The notes beneath the pieces were generated by a model. It searched no databases. It worked only from the letters and a program-made list of their open reading frames with translations, and had not been told where the DNA came from. The position numbers and the translations under genes were made by a program. Of a stretch of DNA of 64,000 nt, positions 44,615-53,370 are shown in pieces. This DNA comes from Brasilonema sp. CT11 (GTDB taxonomy: Bacteria > Cyanobacteriota > Cyanobacteriia > Cyanobacteriales > Nostocaceae), in NCBI RefSeq assembly GCF_017982655.1, contig NZ_JABXYX010000024.1, positions 1 to 64,000 of the forward strand, read 5' to 3'. Each line of letters opens with the position of its first letter. The stretch's first letter is position 1.

Positions 44615-45658
44615 TTATGATCGTCGCACAGATAAATCCATCAAATTCGCCAGCTTGTAAACAATCCGCGCACCAACATTACCATCCCACTCAGCATCAC
44701 CAACTTCGCACAGATCAAAACCAATAATTTTTCTACCACTATTTACCAATTCACGAAACAAACAAAAAGCTTGCTCTAATTCCAGTCCACCCGGAACAGG
44801 AGTTCCTGTACTTGAACAGTATTTTGGATCTAGACCATCTACATCAAAGCTAATGTAAACATATTCAGGCAAATGACTGATAATTTCTCGACACAACTCC
44901 ATCCAAGTCGTTCCCGAATACAGCTTTTGTTTTATGGCTGGGTCATAATAAGCGACAATTCGACCATGAGATTGGTTAATCATTTGCACTTCATCATGAC
45001 AAATATCACGCAAGCCTACCTGCACTAACTTGGAAATTTGTGGTAGCTTCATCGCATTGAACATGATGGACGCATGGGAAAACTCAAATCCCTCATAGGC
45101 GTCGCGTAAATCTGCGTGTGCGTCTATGTGCAAAATGCCATAGTTTGCGTAGCTGGCTGCTAATGCTTGGAAGTAACCGAATGGTGAACTGTGATCTCCA
45201 CCAATCACAGCAACTCGTTTACCATTTTCAATTGCTTGCTTAGACTGTTCAAACAACCATTGATTTACCTGTTGACAAGCTTGATTAATTTCTCCTAATA
45301 CAGGTGTTAAATCTGGTCTATCTGTCAGGGGTTTACCTTGTTGGAGTCGCTCGATAATTTTTGCCGCTAAACTTCGATAATATTCGTTCTTCTCTAAAAT
45401 ATCCTGAGGAATTTCTACCATGAAAATTCCCTGTTTCCATCCGTCAGGATTATCGAAATCGAACAAATCCACTTGAGCCGACGCATCCAGAACCCGTTGT
45501 GGTCCGTTAGCAGTGCCTGCGCCATAGGAAACGGTCACTTCCCAGGGTATACCAAAGATAATCAGGTTTGCAGACTCGTAATCAAATGGTAAAGCAAAAA
45601 GGTTGCCATTAATTTGACCTATGCTACTGGGATTGTACTCTTGGAGTTGATGGCTCAT
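44615..45658 (-). CDS. Agmatinase/arginase family ureohydrolase
   Basis: A 347-residue manganese hydrolase of the ureohydrolase family. The metal ligands are seen in VIGGDHSSPFGYF, HIDAHADLRDAYEGFEFSHA and SFDVDGLDPKYCSSTGTPVP. The early YGAGTANGPQRVLDAS fits the agmatinase branch. It would release urea from agmatine, arginine or a related guanidino compound; cyanobacterial members of this length have been annotated as agmatinase and, in some cases, as guanidine hydrolase-like enzymes. I cannot separate these. It is a single gene with a good ATG start. Confidence 0.87.
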   Translation of the reverse strand: MSHQLQEYNPSSIGQINGNLFALPFDYESANLIIFGIPWEVTVSYGAGTANGPQRVLDASAQVDLFDFDNPDGWKQGIFMVEIPQDILEKNEYYRSLAAKIIERLQQGKPLTDRPDLTPVLGEINQACQQVNQWLFEQSKQAIENGKRVAVIGGDHSSPFGYFQALAASYANYGILHIDAHADLRDAYEGFEFSHASIMFNAMKLPQISKLVQVGLRDICHDEVQMINQSHGRIVAYYDPAIKQKLYSGTTWMELCREIISHLPEYVYISFDVDGLDPKYCSSTGTPVPGGLELEQAFCLFRELVNSGRKIIGFDLCEVGDAEWDGNVGARIVYKLANLMDLSVRRS

Positions 45659-46014
45659 GTGGGTAGATAAAACACCGCTTAGTGGACACCTGCACTATTG
45701 TAGCGAACCATAGCTTATGGTATCTTGCTTGTCAGACGCAGCCTAGGCAATGTGGCTATCCACAATTATTAAGGTAGCGCGCGCCAAGAGCCTTGCCCTT
45801 CTTCGCCTAGAGACTTGGGTCTAAATGTGTAAAAATCCGGCAACCTATGCCAACTGATCGCTTGGCTATACGCCTTTATGCGTCTGTTGCTTTCCGTAAT
45901 CACCCTGATAATAGGTTTTGCACAGGGTTTACCCTGAGCGGAGCCGAAGGGTACTTCCCCTCCATAGTGCCACCCCTAAAAATCAGCTCGCCTTTATTTG
46001 TTTGCCAATCGCTT

Positions 46015-46335
46015 ATGTTTCGTACCAGGTCAGCCATCAACCTTAATATTATTTTTTCGTCATTATATAACTTTATATTAAGGAAGACAGAAAACAAGCA
46101 TAGTAAAACTTATGACTATACACAATATGTTAGTGGACGTGACTATATATTTGAATCGACTGATAATCAGGCAAAAGGTTATATGACTGGAATTCGCACA
46201 GGTATCCAACGCGGGGACTATATCATTTTATGTAACAGTTCTAATACTTGTCGATATCAAGTTGAGGAGATTGATTACTATTCTGAGCCACCCAATATGT
46301 GGATAGCTTTACTTAAAAAAGTTGACTCTGAATAG
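46015..46335 (+). CDS. Small hypothetical protein, start uncertain
   Basis: The last 75 codons give a protein-like sequence: VSGRDYIFESTDNQAKGYMT, then RGDYIILCNSSNTCRYQVEE and PPNMWIALLKKV. It resembles a small beta-rich cyanobacterial protein of unknown function. The start is doubtful. ATG 46015 gives 106 residues, while the frame stays open back to 45847 through sequence with a CTGAGC-x-GCCGAAGG repeat that is unlikely to be coding. A non-ATG start near 46130 is also possible. Confidence 0.45.
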   Translation: MFRTRSAINLNIIFSSLYNFILRKTENKHSKTYDYTQYVSGRDYIFESTDNQAKGYMTGIRTGIQRGDYIILCNSSNTCRYQVEEIDYYSEPPNMWIALLKKVDSE

Positions 46336-47308
46336 TAGAGATTTTCATTTTTCCAGGATTTAAAGCCGAAAGCTCACGACGCGTCTTTCCATATGCGCAC
46401 TAATATATCATGTGTGTGATCTTGTCAATATATTGAAACTCTATCGCTTTATGAGTAGAGTTCTCCTAACTCTACCAATTCGGAATTTTGACTCCTTTCA
46501 TTGAACTTTAAAATTCTTTCTCGTGAATTCCAAGACAAAGGTGAGAATTTATTTTCTCATAGAAAATACAAAAGCGATAATTATGTTGGGAAACATACAG
46601 TTTTTTTTGAAATGGAGAGACTCTTTTGAGTCATTGCAAAGATTAGATATGTCAACTGACACATACCTAACAGTATTGTGTTGTTTTTATGAAATTTCGG
46701 AAAAATACTAGCATGTTCTTGTAGAAAATATCGTAGAATATCGGGTAAGCATTCGTTGAAATAAGCATATACAAACTTAAGTACAATTAAGTTTGTTGGA
46801 AAAGCCATCTACCACTACAGATAAACAATCCAGTTTTTAATCTAAATTATTGCATGTTTTGAGATCAGGGACAGTTTTTAAGTAGGTAGACACAAGTAAA
46901 CCTAACGACGTAACATAATATAAAGTGGTCAAAACTATTGCGATTGCGCCAGATTTCGGGAAGCCCTCTCCGGGGTCTACGTTCCACTCGCAATAATATA
47001 CTGAAAAATTTTCCCGCTAACCTACTTAACAGTTAAGACTGTGACAGTTTTTCTTATCAGAGTAAAGCTTTGGAAACTCAAGAAATTGGTATAGTTCGGC
47101 TAGTCCAGTAGACAAGTAAAACCCTAGAAAATAGGGTAGAGTTAGTTGTTGTGTGTCAATCACTCATCTTGATTATTTCAAGTTGCATAAAATTTGAATA
47201 ATTAATGTACCTGTTGAGAGATTTCCAGTGTATTTACTGATTTGAAAATAAATTTCTACAAATAAGTTTTTGAATAAAATCAAGTATCAAAAGGAAATTC
47301 CTGTAATC
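46336..47308. other. Long AT-rich region upstream of the lasso peptide genes
   Basis: About 970 bases without a supported gene. It should contain the promoter of the RiPP operon. Near 46930-47000 a GC-richer segment carries ATTGCGA and, after some 60 bases, TCGCAAT, a long-range inverted repeat that may be a palindromic element. Two short open frames (46523-46711 on +, 46581-46808 on -) show no protein-like features. I see no clear promoter. Confidence 0.4.
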
Positions 47309-47623
47309 ATGACCTCAAAATCATTGAACTACAAGATCTCAGAGTCGTCGATAGTAGTAGCTGCTGTAGAGCAGATATCGTCAGATCTTGGTGGCGAAGC
47401 AGTCATTCTGAATCTCAGATCAGGAGTCTATCACGGACTCAATGAACTAGGGGCAAGAATTTGGAATTTAATTCAGCAACCCAAGGCAGTGAAAGATATT
47501 AAACACAAGCTTCTGGAAGAATATGAAGTAGAACCAGAAGTTTGCATGAGAGATATTTTGGCACTGCTGGAAGAATTGAAAGCTGTAGATCTGGTTGAAG
47601 TTAACAATGAAACGGTTGCGTAA
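47309..47623 (+). CDS. PqqD-like RiPP recognition protein (lasso peptide B1/E)
   Basis: This 104-residue PqqD-family protein is the RiPP recognition element of a split lasso maturation protease. GGEAVILNLRSGVYHGLNEL and GARIWNLIQQPKAVKDIKHK match the PqqD winged-helix pattern, followed by ILALLEELKAVDLVEV. Its job in lasso pathways is to bind the precursor leader and hand it to the B2 protease and the cyclase. ATG 47309 was chosen; a TTG at 47270 is also open. It is the first gene of the operon and overlaps the B2 gene by 17 bases. Confidence 0.88.
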   Translation: MTSKSLNYKISESSIVVAAVEQISSDLGGEAVILNLRSGVYHGLNELGARIWNLIQQPKAVKDIKHKLLEEYEVEPEVCMRDILALLEELKAVDLVEVNNETVA

Positions 47624-48062
47624 CTTTCTGAAACTTTCTGGGAGCGATCGCACCCTTTTAGCAATCACCTTTATCTTGCTAGGAGCAATTAGGTTGGGGC
47701 TGTTTTTTCTCGCCTTTCAGAATTTATTAAAGCTCTTGCAAAAGATAAATAAGCAAAATATTCGTTTCCCATTTGAGATTCAGAAAAGTCAAATTTCTGT
47801 AGGCAAGATTGTTTGGGCTGTTAACGTAGCAACACGCTATATGCCTGGTGGGGCAAAGTGTCTGGCTCGCGCCTTGACGACTCAATTTTTCATGAACCGC
47901 TATCATTACTCCTCTCAACTACGTATAGGTGTTGCTAAAGAACAGGGAGGACAATTAGAGGCTCATGCTTGGATTGAGTATCAGGGATGGGTTGCGATCG
48001 GCAATCTTCCGGATCTCTCACGCTTTATACCACTGCCATCTCTCGAAGGAGTTAAGCTATGA
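47607..48062 (+). CDS. Lasso peptide leader protease B2 (transglutaminase-like)
   Basis: A 151-residue protein of the lasso peptide biosynthesis B2 family. The cysteine-protease triad is visible: Cys in MPGGAKCLARALTTQFFM (about residue 93), His in LEAHAWIEYQGW (about 131) and the Asp in GNLPDLSRFIPL. It removes the leader once B1 presents it. An N-terminal hydrophobic stretch (about 14-38) may touch the membrane. It overlaps the PqqD-like gene upstream, and its TGA overlaps the cyclase start (ATGA), so all three are translationally coupled. Confidence 0.92.
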   Translation: MKRLRNFLKLSGSDRTLLAITFILLGAIRLGLFFLAFQNLLKLLQKINKQNIRFPFEIQKSQISVGKIVWAVNVATRYMPGGAKCLARALTTQFFMNRYHYSSQLRIGVAKEQGGQLEAHAWIEYQGWVAIGNLPDLSRFIPLPSLEGVKL

Positions 48063-50086
48063 GCGGAATTATGGGAATTTACTACCTTGATAATCGCCCT
48101 GTAGATCGAGAAGATTTGGGACAGATGGTCGATATTCTTGCTCACCGGGGACCTGATGGTGCAGACATCTGGGTTGACGGATCTGTCGGTTTAGGGCATC
48201 GAATGCTGTGGACAACACCGGAATCTCTGCTAGAAAAACTGCCATTGATTAAGCAGACAGGTGATTTAGTCATTACTGCAGATTGTCGAATAGATAACCG
48301 GGATGAACTTATTCATGTGTTACAATTTGATGAGCGCCCATCTGAAAAAATCACGGATAGCCAGTTAATATTGGCGGCTTACGAAAAATGGGGTGAGTTT
48401 TGTCCAGAACAACTTTTAGGGGACTTTGCGTTTGCGATTTGGGATGTAAAAAACCAAACTCTTTTCTGTGCGCGAGACCACATGGGCATTAAACCCTTCT
48501 ACTATCATCATCAGGCAGATCACGTCTTTGTTTTTGGTTCTGAGATTAAAGCACTTTTGTGTTTGCAGGAGATACCACACCAACTCAACGAAGTAAAAGT
48601 TGCAGATTATTTGGCAGTGATGCTCGAAGATAAAACCAGCACATTTTATCAAGGCATTTTCCGGCTTCCCCCTGCCTCCAGCATGACAGTGAGTTGCAAG
48701 GGAATACAAATACAGTCCTACTGGGCACTTGACCCAAAGCGCGAGCTACGGCTCAATTCTGATGAAGAGTACGCTAAAGCTTTGTGTGAAATCTTTACCA
48801 AGGCGGTGCATTGCCGTCTGCGTAGCGCTTTCCCCATCGGCTCCCATCTCAGTGGCGGGTTGGACTCTTCCTCGGTTACCTGCATGGCGCGACAACTTCT
48901 CCAACAAGAAAATCGTCCCTTACACACATTTTCCAACATTTTTGACACTGTTACCCAATGTGACGAGCGTTCTTTTATCAACCCTGTACTTGCCCAAGGT
49001 GGGATGATTCCTCACTATGTGCACGCAGACCAAATGGGTCCTTTGTCTGACCTAGACCAGATTTTTTCATACCACGAAGAGGTATTCTTTGGTCCTACCC
49101 ATTTTCTTCTTTGGGGTCCTAACCGTGCTGCTCATAGCGAGGGTATCCGAATTGTCCTGAGCGGTTTTGACGGCGATACGACTCTGTCGCATGGTGAGGG
49201 GTATCTTATTGAACTGGCACACCAAGGACAGTGGGCAAGCTTCGCAACAGAAGCTAATGAGATTTCTAAACTTCTCGGTAATTCACCCCTAGATATTCTT
49301 CAAGAATATGGTCTGACCTACCTGCAAGAGTTGGCACGTAAATCGAACTGGGTGGCTTTTGCCAAAGCAGCTAACGAAATATCTAAACATTTCGATATTT
49401 CACAGCGACATATTCTTTTGCATCATGGTCTAAAACCTTTACTCCCAAAGCTTCTGCGGCAAGCTTGGCGACGGCTACGCGGACGCAGCGAACCGATACC
49501 TGACATTGACTGGCTGTTTAACCCTAGCTTTGCTAAGAAAATTGGTTTGAAAAAACGTATTCAAGCTCTAAATGAATCCCAGTCGAACCCAGTTGTTACA
49601 GAAAGAGAACACCATTGGCGCGTTATGACTTCAGGTTTGGTAACGTATGCAATGGAAACCTTAGACAAATCGGCAGCAGCGTTTTCTATCGAAGCTCGTC
49701 ATCCTTTTATGGATAAACGATTGCTGGAGTTTTGTCTATCTCTACCTCCAGAGCAAAAGCTTAACCAGGGATGGTCTCGCTTGGTTATGCGCCGTGCCAT
49801 GAAGAATATTCTTCCTGAGCAAGTGCAGTGGCGACGAGGAAAATCCAACATGTCTCCTAGTTTTCTATACGGGCTACTAACACTTGACCGAAAGCTTGTG
49901 GATAATGTGATGCAAAATCAGCTAGAGAGCATTGCCGCCTATGTGGATACAAACGCCTTGCGTAAAGCTTATGAACAATTGATATCTGCAAGTAACTTTA
50001 AGTCTCTTGAAAGATCTATAGCATTAGATATCTGGAAAGTAGTCATGTTGACTCTTTGGCTAAATCGTACCCAATTAAAGCAGTAG
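48059..50086 (+). CDS. Lasso peptide macrolactam cyclase (asparagine synthetase-like)
   Basis: A 675-residue homologue of class B asparagine synthetase. The N-terminal glutaminase-like domain begins MSGIMGIYYLDNRPVDRED; the normal catalytic Cys2 is replaced by serine, so it should not hydrolyse glutamine. The C-terminal ATP-binding domain has GSHLSGGLDSSSVTCMARQL (about 258-277), the PP-loop used to adenylate an Asp or Glu side chain. In lasso pathways this enzyme joins that carboxyl to the N-terminal amine of the core. Overlap with the B2 gene and the precursor gene just downstream fit the assignment. Confidence 0.9.
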   Translation: MSGIMGIYYLDNRPVDREDLGQMVDILAHRGPDGADIWVDGSVGLGHRMLWTTPESLLEKLPLIKQTGDLVITADCRIDNRDELIHVLQFDERPSEKITDSQLILAAYEKWGEFCPEQLLGDFAFAIWDVKNQTLFCARDHMGIKPFYYHHQADHVFVFGSEIKALLCLQEIPHQLNEVKVADYLAVMLEDKTSTFYQGIFRLPPASSMTVSCKGIQIQSYWALDPKRELRLNSDEEYAKALCEIFTKAVHCRLRSAFPIGSHLSGGLDSSSVTCMARQLLQQENRPLHTFSNIFDTVTQCDERSFINPVLAQGGMIPHYVHADQMGPLSDLDQIFSYHEEVFFGPTHFLLWGPNRAAHSEGIRIVLSGFDGDTTLSHGEGYLIELAHQGQWASFATEANEISKLLGNSPLDILQEYGLTYLQELARKSNWVAFAKAANEISKHFDISQRHILLHHGLKPLLPKLLRQAWRRLRGRSEPIPDIDWLFNPSFAKKIGLKKRIQALNESQSNPVVTEREHHWRVMTSGLVTYAMETLDKSAAAFSIEARHPFMDKRLLEFCLSLPPEQKLNQGWSRLVMRRAMKNILPEQVQWRRGKSNMSPSFLYGLLTLDRKLVDNVMQNQLESIAAYVDTNALRKAYEQLISASNFKSLERSIALDIWKVVMLTLWLNRTQLKQ

Positions 50087-50190
50087 AACCAGTTGCATCA
50101 GCCGATTATATCGAATTTTTATCTGTACTGATATTAAAAATGGGTGGGTCTACCAACAAAACGCAACAAATCACACAAGGAGTTTTCACA

Positions 50191-50373
50191 GTGAAGAAAT
50201 CTTATGAAGCACCAAAGCTCAACAACTATGGCACAGTGGCTAAGATGACCGAATACTTTGGCATCTCAAGCACAGATACGTTATACGGTCCAACCGGAGC
50301 TCCCGCTGGCAATAGTACAGGCACAATCAACGCTTGTGCTACAGCGAATCAGCAAAACTGTCTCCCTAAATAA
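50191..50373 (+). CDS. Lasso-type RiPP precursor peptide
   Basis: The 60-residue peptide starts MKKSYEAPKLNNYGTVAKMT, matching the lasso leader pattern YxxPxLxxxGxxxxxT. The conserved threonine (Thr20) usually sits at position -2, which would put cleavage after Glu21. The core is then residues 22-60, YFGISSTD..., with Asp29 at core position 8 as the ring acceptor. The core would have 39 residues and two cysteines (residues 49 and 57), far longer than the usual 15-25. GTG 50191 lies 8 bases after AGGAG (50178-50182); an ATG at 50140 would add 17 residues. It follows the cyclase gene by about 100 bases. Confidence 0.85.
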   Translation: MKKSYEAPKLNNYGTVAKMTEYFGISSTDTLYGPTGAPAGNSTGTINACATANQQNCLPK

Positions 50374-50407
50374 GGAATGTCTAGACTCAATAGTCATTAG
50401 GCATCAG

Positions 50408-50485
50408 CCACTAGAAAGTGGTAGTCCTAAATCTGTCACGACACACCGTAAACATATTTAGGGTGTGCTGAGTGAAAAGCACTCA
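50408..50485 (+). promoter_or_regulatory. Stem-loops between precursor and kinase genes
   Basis: Three hairpins follow the precursor: CCACT/AGTGG (50408-50421), an 11-bp stem with one mismatch (50442-50468) and TGAGTG/CACTCA (50469-50485). None has a strong T-run. In some lasso operons a stem-loop after the precursor stabilises its mRNA or partly terminates, so that precursor exceeds enzymes. That role is a guess here. Confidence 0.4.
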
Positions 50486-50544
50486 CTGTTCCTGACACCT
50501 TTAGGGCTACCTACACACTCATGATGTAGTCAAACAATAATAAA

Positions 50545-51453
50545 GTGTTTACTTACTCTGCCTACAATCTCTGTATTCACTCCCAGTTGCCCTTACCGGA
50601 ACTAATGGCTGCACAGGAGGGTGACAAAACTGGTCAATCGCCAGATGTTGTCGTCCATGTGCGTGAGTTAAGTTCCTCGGAGCTTTCGGCAGTAAATGGA
50701 GGAAACTTGTTTCTGGGTGATTCCTTTCTGGGAAACCTAGAGGTCGGTAAGTTCTTAGTACAGAATGGACGGCAGATTGTAATTGAACCCGTTCCAGGAG
50801 TTGAGGAAGCGGTGATTCGTTCCCTCATCCTGGGACCTTCCTTGTCTGTATTGCTCCGACAGCTAGGATTTCTGGTACTGCACGCCAGTTGTGTCGCCAT
50901 TGATGGTACTACAATTGCCTTTTTGGGTCATTCTGGATGGGGAAAATCAACGCTGGCTGAAGTCTTCCATACCAAAGGCTACAGTATCCTCACGGATGAT
51001 TTGATGGCTATCAAAATGGATACTGACCAAGCCATCGTATTTCCTGGATTTCCCCAGGTGAAATTATGGTCTGATGCAGCCACTTCTTTGGGGCATACTC
51101 CGGAAAATTTGCCGTTACTACACTCAATGACGGAAAAGCTGGTTTACCGCTTTTCCGAAGGCTTTTGCCAAAGACCCCTGCCGTTAAAGCGTCTTTACGT
51201 GCTGGACAAAGGAACTCAACATAGCATCGAACCGTTGCATCCTGCAAATGCCTTCATGGAGTTGGTGCGCTATTCCCACGCTGTCAATTTATTACAAACT
51301 CCAGACTTTACCAAGACACATTTTGAGCAGTGCCAGAAACTAGTTAAGCACGTATCTGTGTGCCGACTGCGGCGGCAATTTTCTTTGGACGCTCTTCCGG
51401 ATTTAGTGAAGTTGATCGAGGAAGATATTAAAGAGGGTGTTTATACTAGCTGA
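50545..51453 (+). CDS. HPr kinase-like protein of the lasso cluster
   Basis: A 302-residue homologue of the HprK C-terminal kinase domain. The P-loop is AFLGHSGWGKSTLAEVFHTK (about residues 124-143), followed by YSILTDDLMAIKM, which holds the two aspartates of the family. HprK-like enzymes in other lasso clusters phosphorylate the C-terminal serine of the precursor. The precursor here ends in lysine, with serines and threonines only inside, so the target residue must differ or the protein has another role. GTG start at 50545; no clear ribosome site. Confidence 0.86.
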   Translation: MFTYSAYNLCIHSQLPLPELMAAQEGDKTGQSPDVVVHVRELSSSELSAVNGGNLFLGDSFLGNLEVGKFLVQNGRQIVIEPVPGVEEAVIRSLILGPSLSVLLRQLGFLVLHASCVAIDGTTIAFLGHSGWGKSTLAEVFHTKGYSILTDDLMAIKMDTDQAIVFPGFPQVKLWSDAATSLGHTPENLPLLHSMTEKLVYRFSEGFCQRPLPLKRLYVLDKGTQHSIEPLHPANAFMELVRYSHAVNLLQTPDFTKTHFEQCQKLVKHVSVCRLRRQFSLDALPDLVKLIEEDIKEGVYTS

Positions 51454-51545
51454 ATTGTCAAAAATAACTTTAATCTAACTTTAGATTCAACACTCGCAGC
51501 AGCTATTTAACCTCTTAATATTTTGTTTTGGTATAAAATTAAACT

Positions 51546-53363
51546 ATGCAAGCAGGCAAAATATTAAAACAAAAACTCCAGAATACATTACGCTTTTTGC
51601 CTGCATTGCGCTTAGTTTGGCAAAGCAGTCCCAGTTGGACGATCGCTCGCGTCGTCCTCTTGGTCATCCAAGGTATATTACCTTTATTGTCAATCTATCT
51701 AGCGAAACTTATCGTCGATACAGTAGCTACTAGCCTCACCGCCGCTGACAAAGCAGCAGCCTTTGGCCAGGTATTATTCTTAATTGTCCTAGCAGGTGTA
51801 GTCACCCTGGTCACTACGCTTTGCAACTCCTTAACAGAACTGGTCAATACCGCCCACTCGCAGCGGGTGAGTGACTATATGCAGGGTGTTATCCAGGCTA
51901 AATCAATAGAAGCTGATCTAGAATACTACGAAAATCCCCAATACTACGATACCCTACAACGCGCTCAACAAGAAGCTCCTTACCGCCCTCCCCAAATCCT
52001 GAATCGTTTGGCACAGGTGGGACAAAATAGTATTTCCTTGCTAGCGATGGTTGGCTTACTGCTGTCACTTTATTGGGGAATTGCCTTAATGTTATTTGTT
52101 GCTGGTCTTCCCTCAATGCTGGTACGGGTAAAATACACTCGTGTCTTGTACCGTTGGCAGCGTAAAATAACACCTCAAGAACGGCAGTCCATGTACTTAG
52201 CTTGGATGCTGACATCAGACCAGTTCGCTAAAGAAATTCGCTTGTTTAATTTAGGCTCCTACTTCAGTCAATGGTATCTGCGTATCCGACGGCAAATATA
52301 TAAAGAAAGCCTAGTCATTTTCACCGCACGTTCTCTGGCTAACTTTGCTGCTCAAGCTGTAGCAGCAATTTTAATGTTTGCTGTCCTTGCCTTCATCGTC
52401 AATCAAGCTATCCAAGGTGTTCTCAAACTAGGGGATCTGGTCTTGTATTATCAAGCATTGCAACGTGGACAGAACGATATTAAAGGTCTATTGAGTAGTG
52501 TGTCTGGTTTGTATGAAGACAACCTATTTCTCGCTAACCTTTATGAATTCCTTGACCTGAAACCCAAATTGGTTGAGCCTTTACATCCTGTGCCTATCCC
52601 CCGACCCATGCAAAGTGGCATTGTTTTTAATCATGTTAGTTTCCAATACTCTACCACTACCCGTCAGGCACTTAAGGATATTAACTTGATTATTCGACCA
52701 GGGGAAGTCGTAGCGTTGGTGGGAGAAAACGGTTCTGGTAAAACTAGCCTCATTAAACTCTTATGCAGATTATACGCTCCAACCTCTGGAAGTATCACTA
52801 TTGATGGCATTGACCTCAGCCAATTTAAAATTGCAGAATTACGTCAAGAAATTAGCGTGATTTTTCAAGACTATGCTAAGTACCACTTCACAGCGCAAGA
52901 AAACATTTGGTTAGGTAACATCGACTTACCACCGCACCGGGAAAGCATAATTGCTGCTGCCCGTCGTTCTGGTGCTGATGATGTTATTACTCATTTACCC
53001 CAAGGTTATGACACCATCTTGGGCAAGTTGTTTGAGCGAGGAGAAGAACTTAGCATTGGTCAGTGGCAAAAAATAGCATTGGCAAGGGCATTTCTCCGAG
53101 ACTCCCAGGTGATTGTCTTGGATGAACCCACCAGTGCGATGGACCCCAAGGCTGAATACGAGGTGTTTGAAAAGTTCCGCCAACTGATCCAAAATCAAGC
53201 TGCCATTCTGATTAGCCATCGCTTATCAACTGTCAAAATGGCGGATCGCATTTATGTGATGACAAATGGTTCAATTGTCGAAAGTGGAACCCATGACGAA
53301 TTAATGCAGTTGGGCGCTACCTATGCCCACTTGTTTGAAACCCAAGCCCAACAATATAGATGA
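51546..53363 (+). CDS. ABC transporter, permease-ATPase fusion (lasso exporter)
   Basis: The 605-residue half-transporter has about six membrane segments in residues 1-330 and a C-terminal ATPase. The motifs are Walker A VGENGSGKTSLIK (about 391), signature ELSIGQWQKIALARA (about 500), Walker B VIVLDEPTSAMD (about 520) and the switch histidine ISHRLS. It should export the mature lasso peptide and give self-immunity. There is no peptidase C39 domain, consistent with a separate B2 protease. It ends 7 bases before the phosphoribosyltransferase-PqqD gene. Confidence 0.92.
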   Translation: MQAGKILKQKLQNTLRFLPALRLVWQSSPSWTIARVVLLVIQGILPLLSIYLAKLIVDTVATSLTAADKAAAFGQVLFLIVLAGVVTLVTTLCNSLTELVNTAHSQRVSDYMQGVIQAKSIEADLEYYENPQYYDTLQRAQQEAPYRPPQILNRLAQVGQNSISLLAMVGLLLSLYWGIALMLFVAGLPSMLVRVKYTRVLYRWQRKITPQERQSMYLAWMLTSDQFAKEIRLFNLGSYFSQWYLRIRRQIYKESLVIFTARSLANFAAQAVAAILMFAVLAFIVNQAIQGVLKLGDLVLYYQALQRGQNDIKGLLSSVSGLYEDNLFLANLYEFLDLKPKLVEPLHPVPIPRPMQSGIVFNHVSFQYSTTTRQALKDINLIIRPGEVVALVGENGSGKTSLIKLLCRLYAPTSGSITIDGIDLSQFKIAELRQEISVIFQDYAKYHFTAQENIWLGNIDLPPHRESIIAAARRSGADDVITHLPQGYDTILGKLFERGEELSIGQWQKIALARAFLRDSQVIVLDEPTSAMDPKAEYEVFEKFRQLIQNQAAILISHRLSTVKMADRIYVMTNGSIVESGTHDELMQLGATYAHLFETQAQQYR

Positions 53364-53370
53364 AAACTCT

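Noticed and set aside
45847-46014. Upstream extension of the small hypothetical protein
   Set aside because: It runs through a CTGAGC/GCCGAAGG repeat and has no protein-like pattern.
46523-46808. Two short overlapping open frames upstream of the lasso genes
   Set aside because: AT-rich sequence, opposite strands overlapping, no ribosome site and no motif.
50056-50190. Longer precursor starting inside the cyclase gene
   Set aside because: The YxxPxLxxxG leader pattern begins right after GTG 50191, which has a good AGGAG site; the upstream frame overlaps the cyclase gene and looks non-coding.
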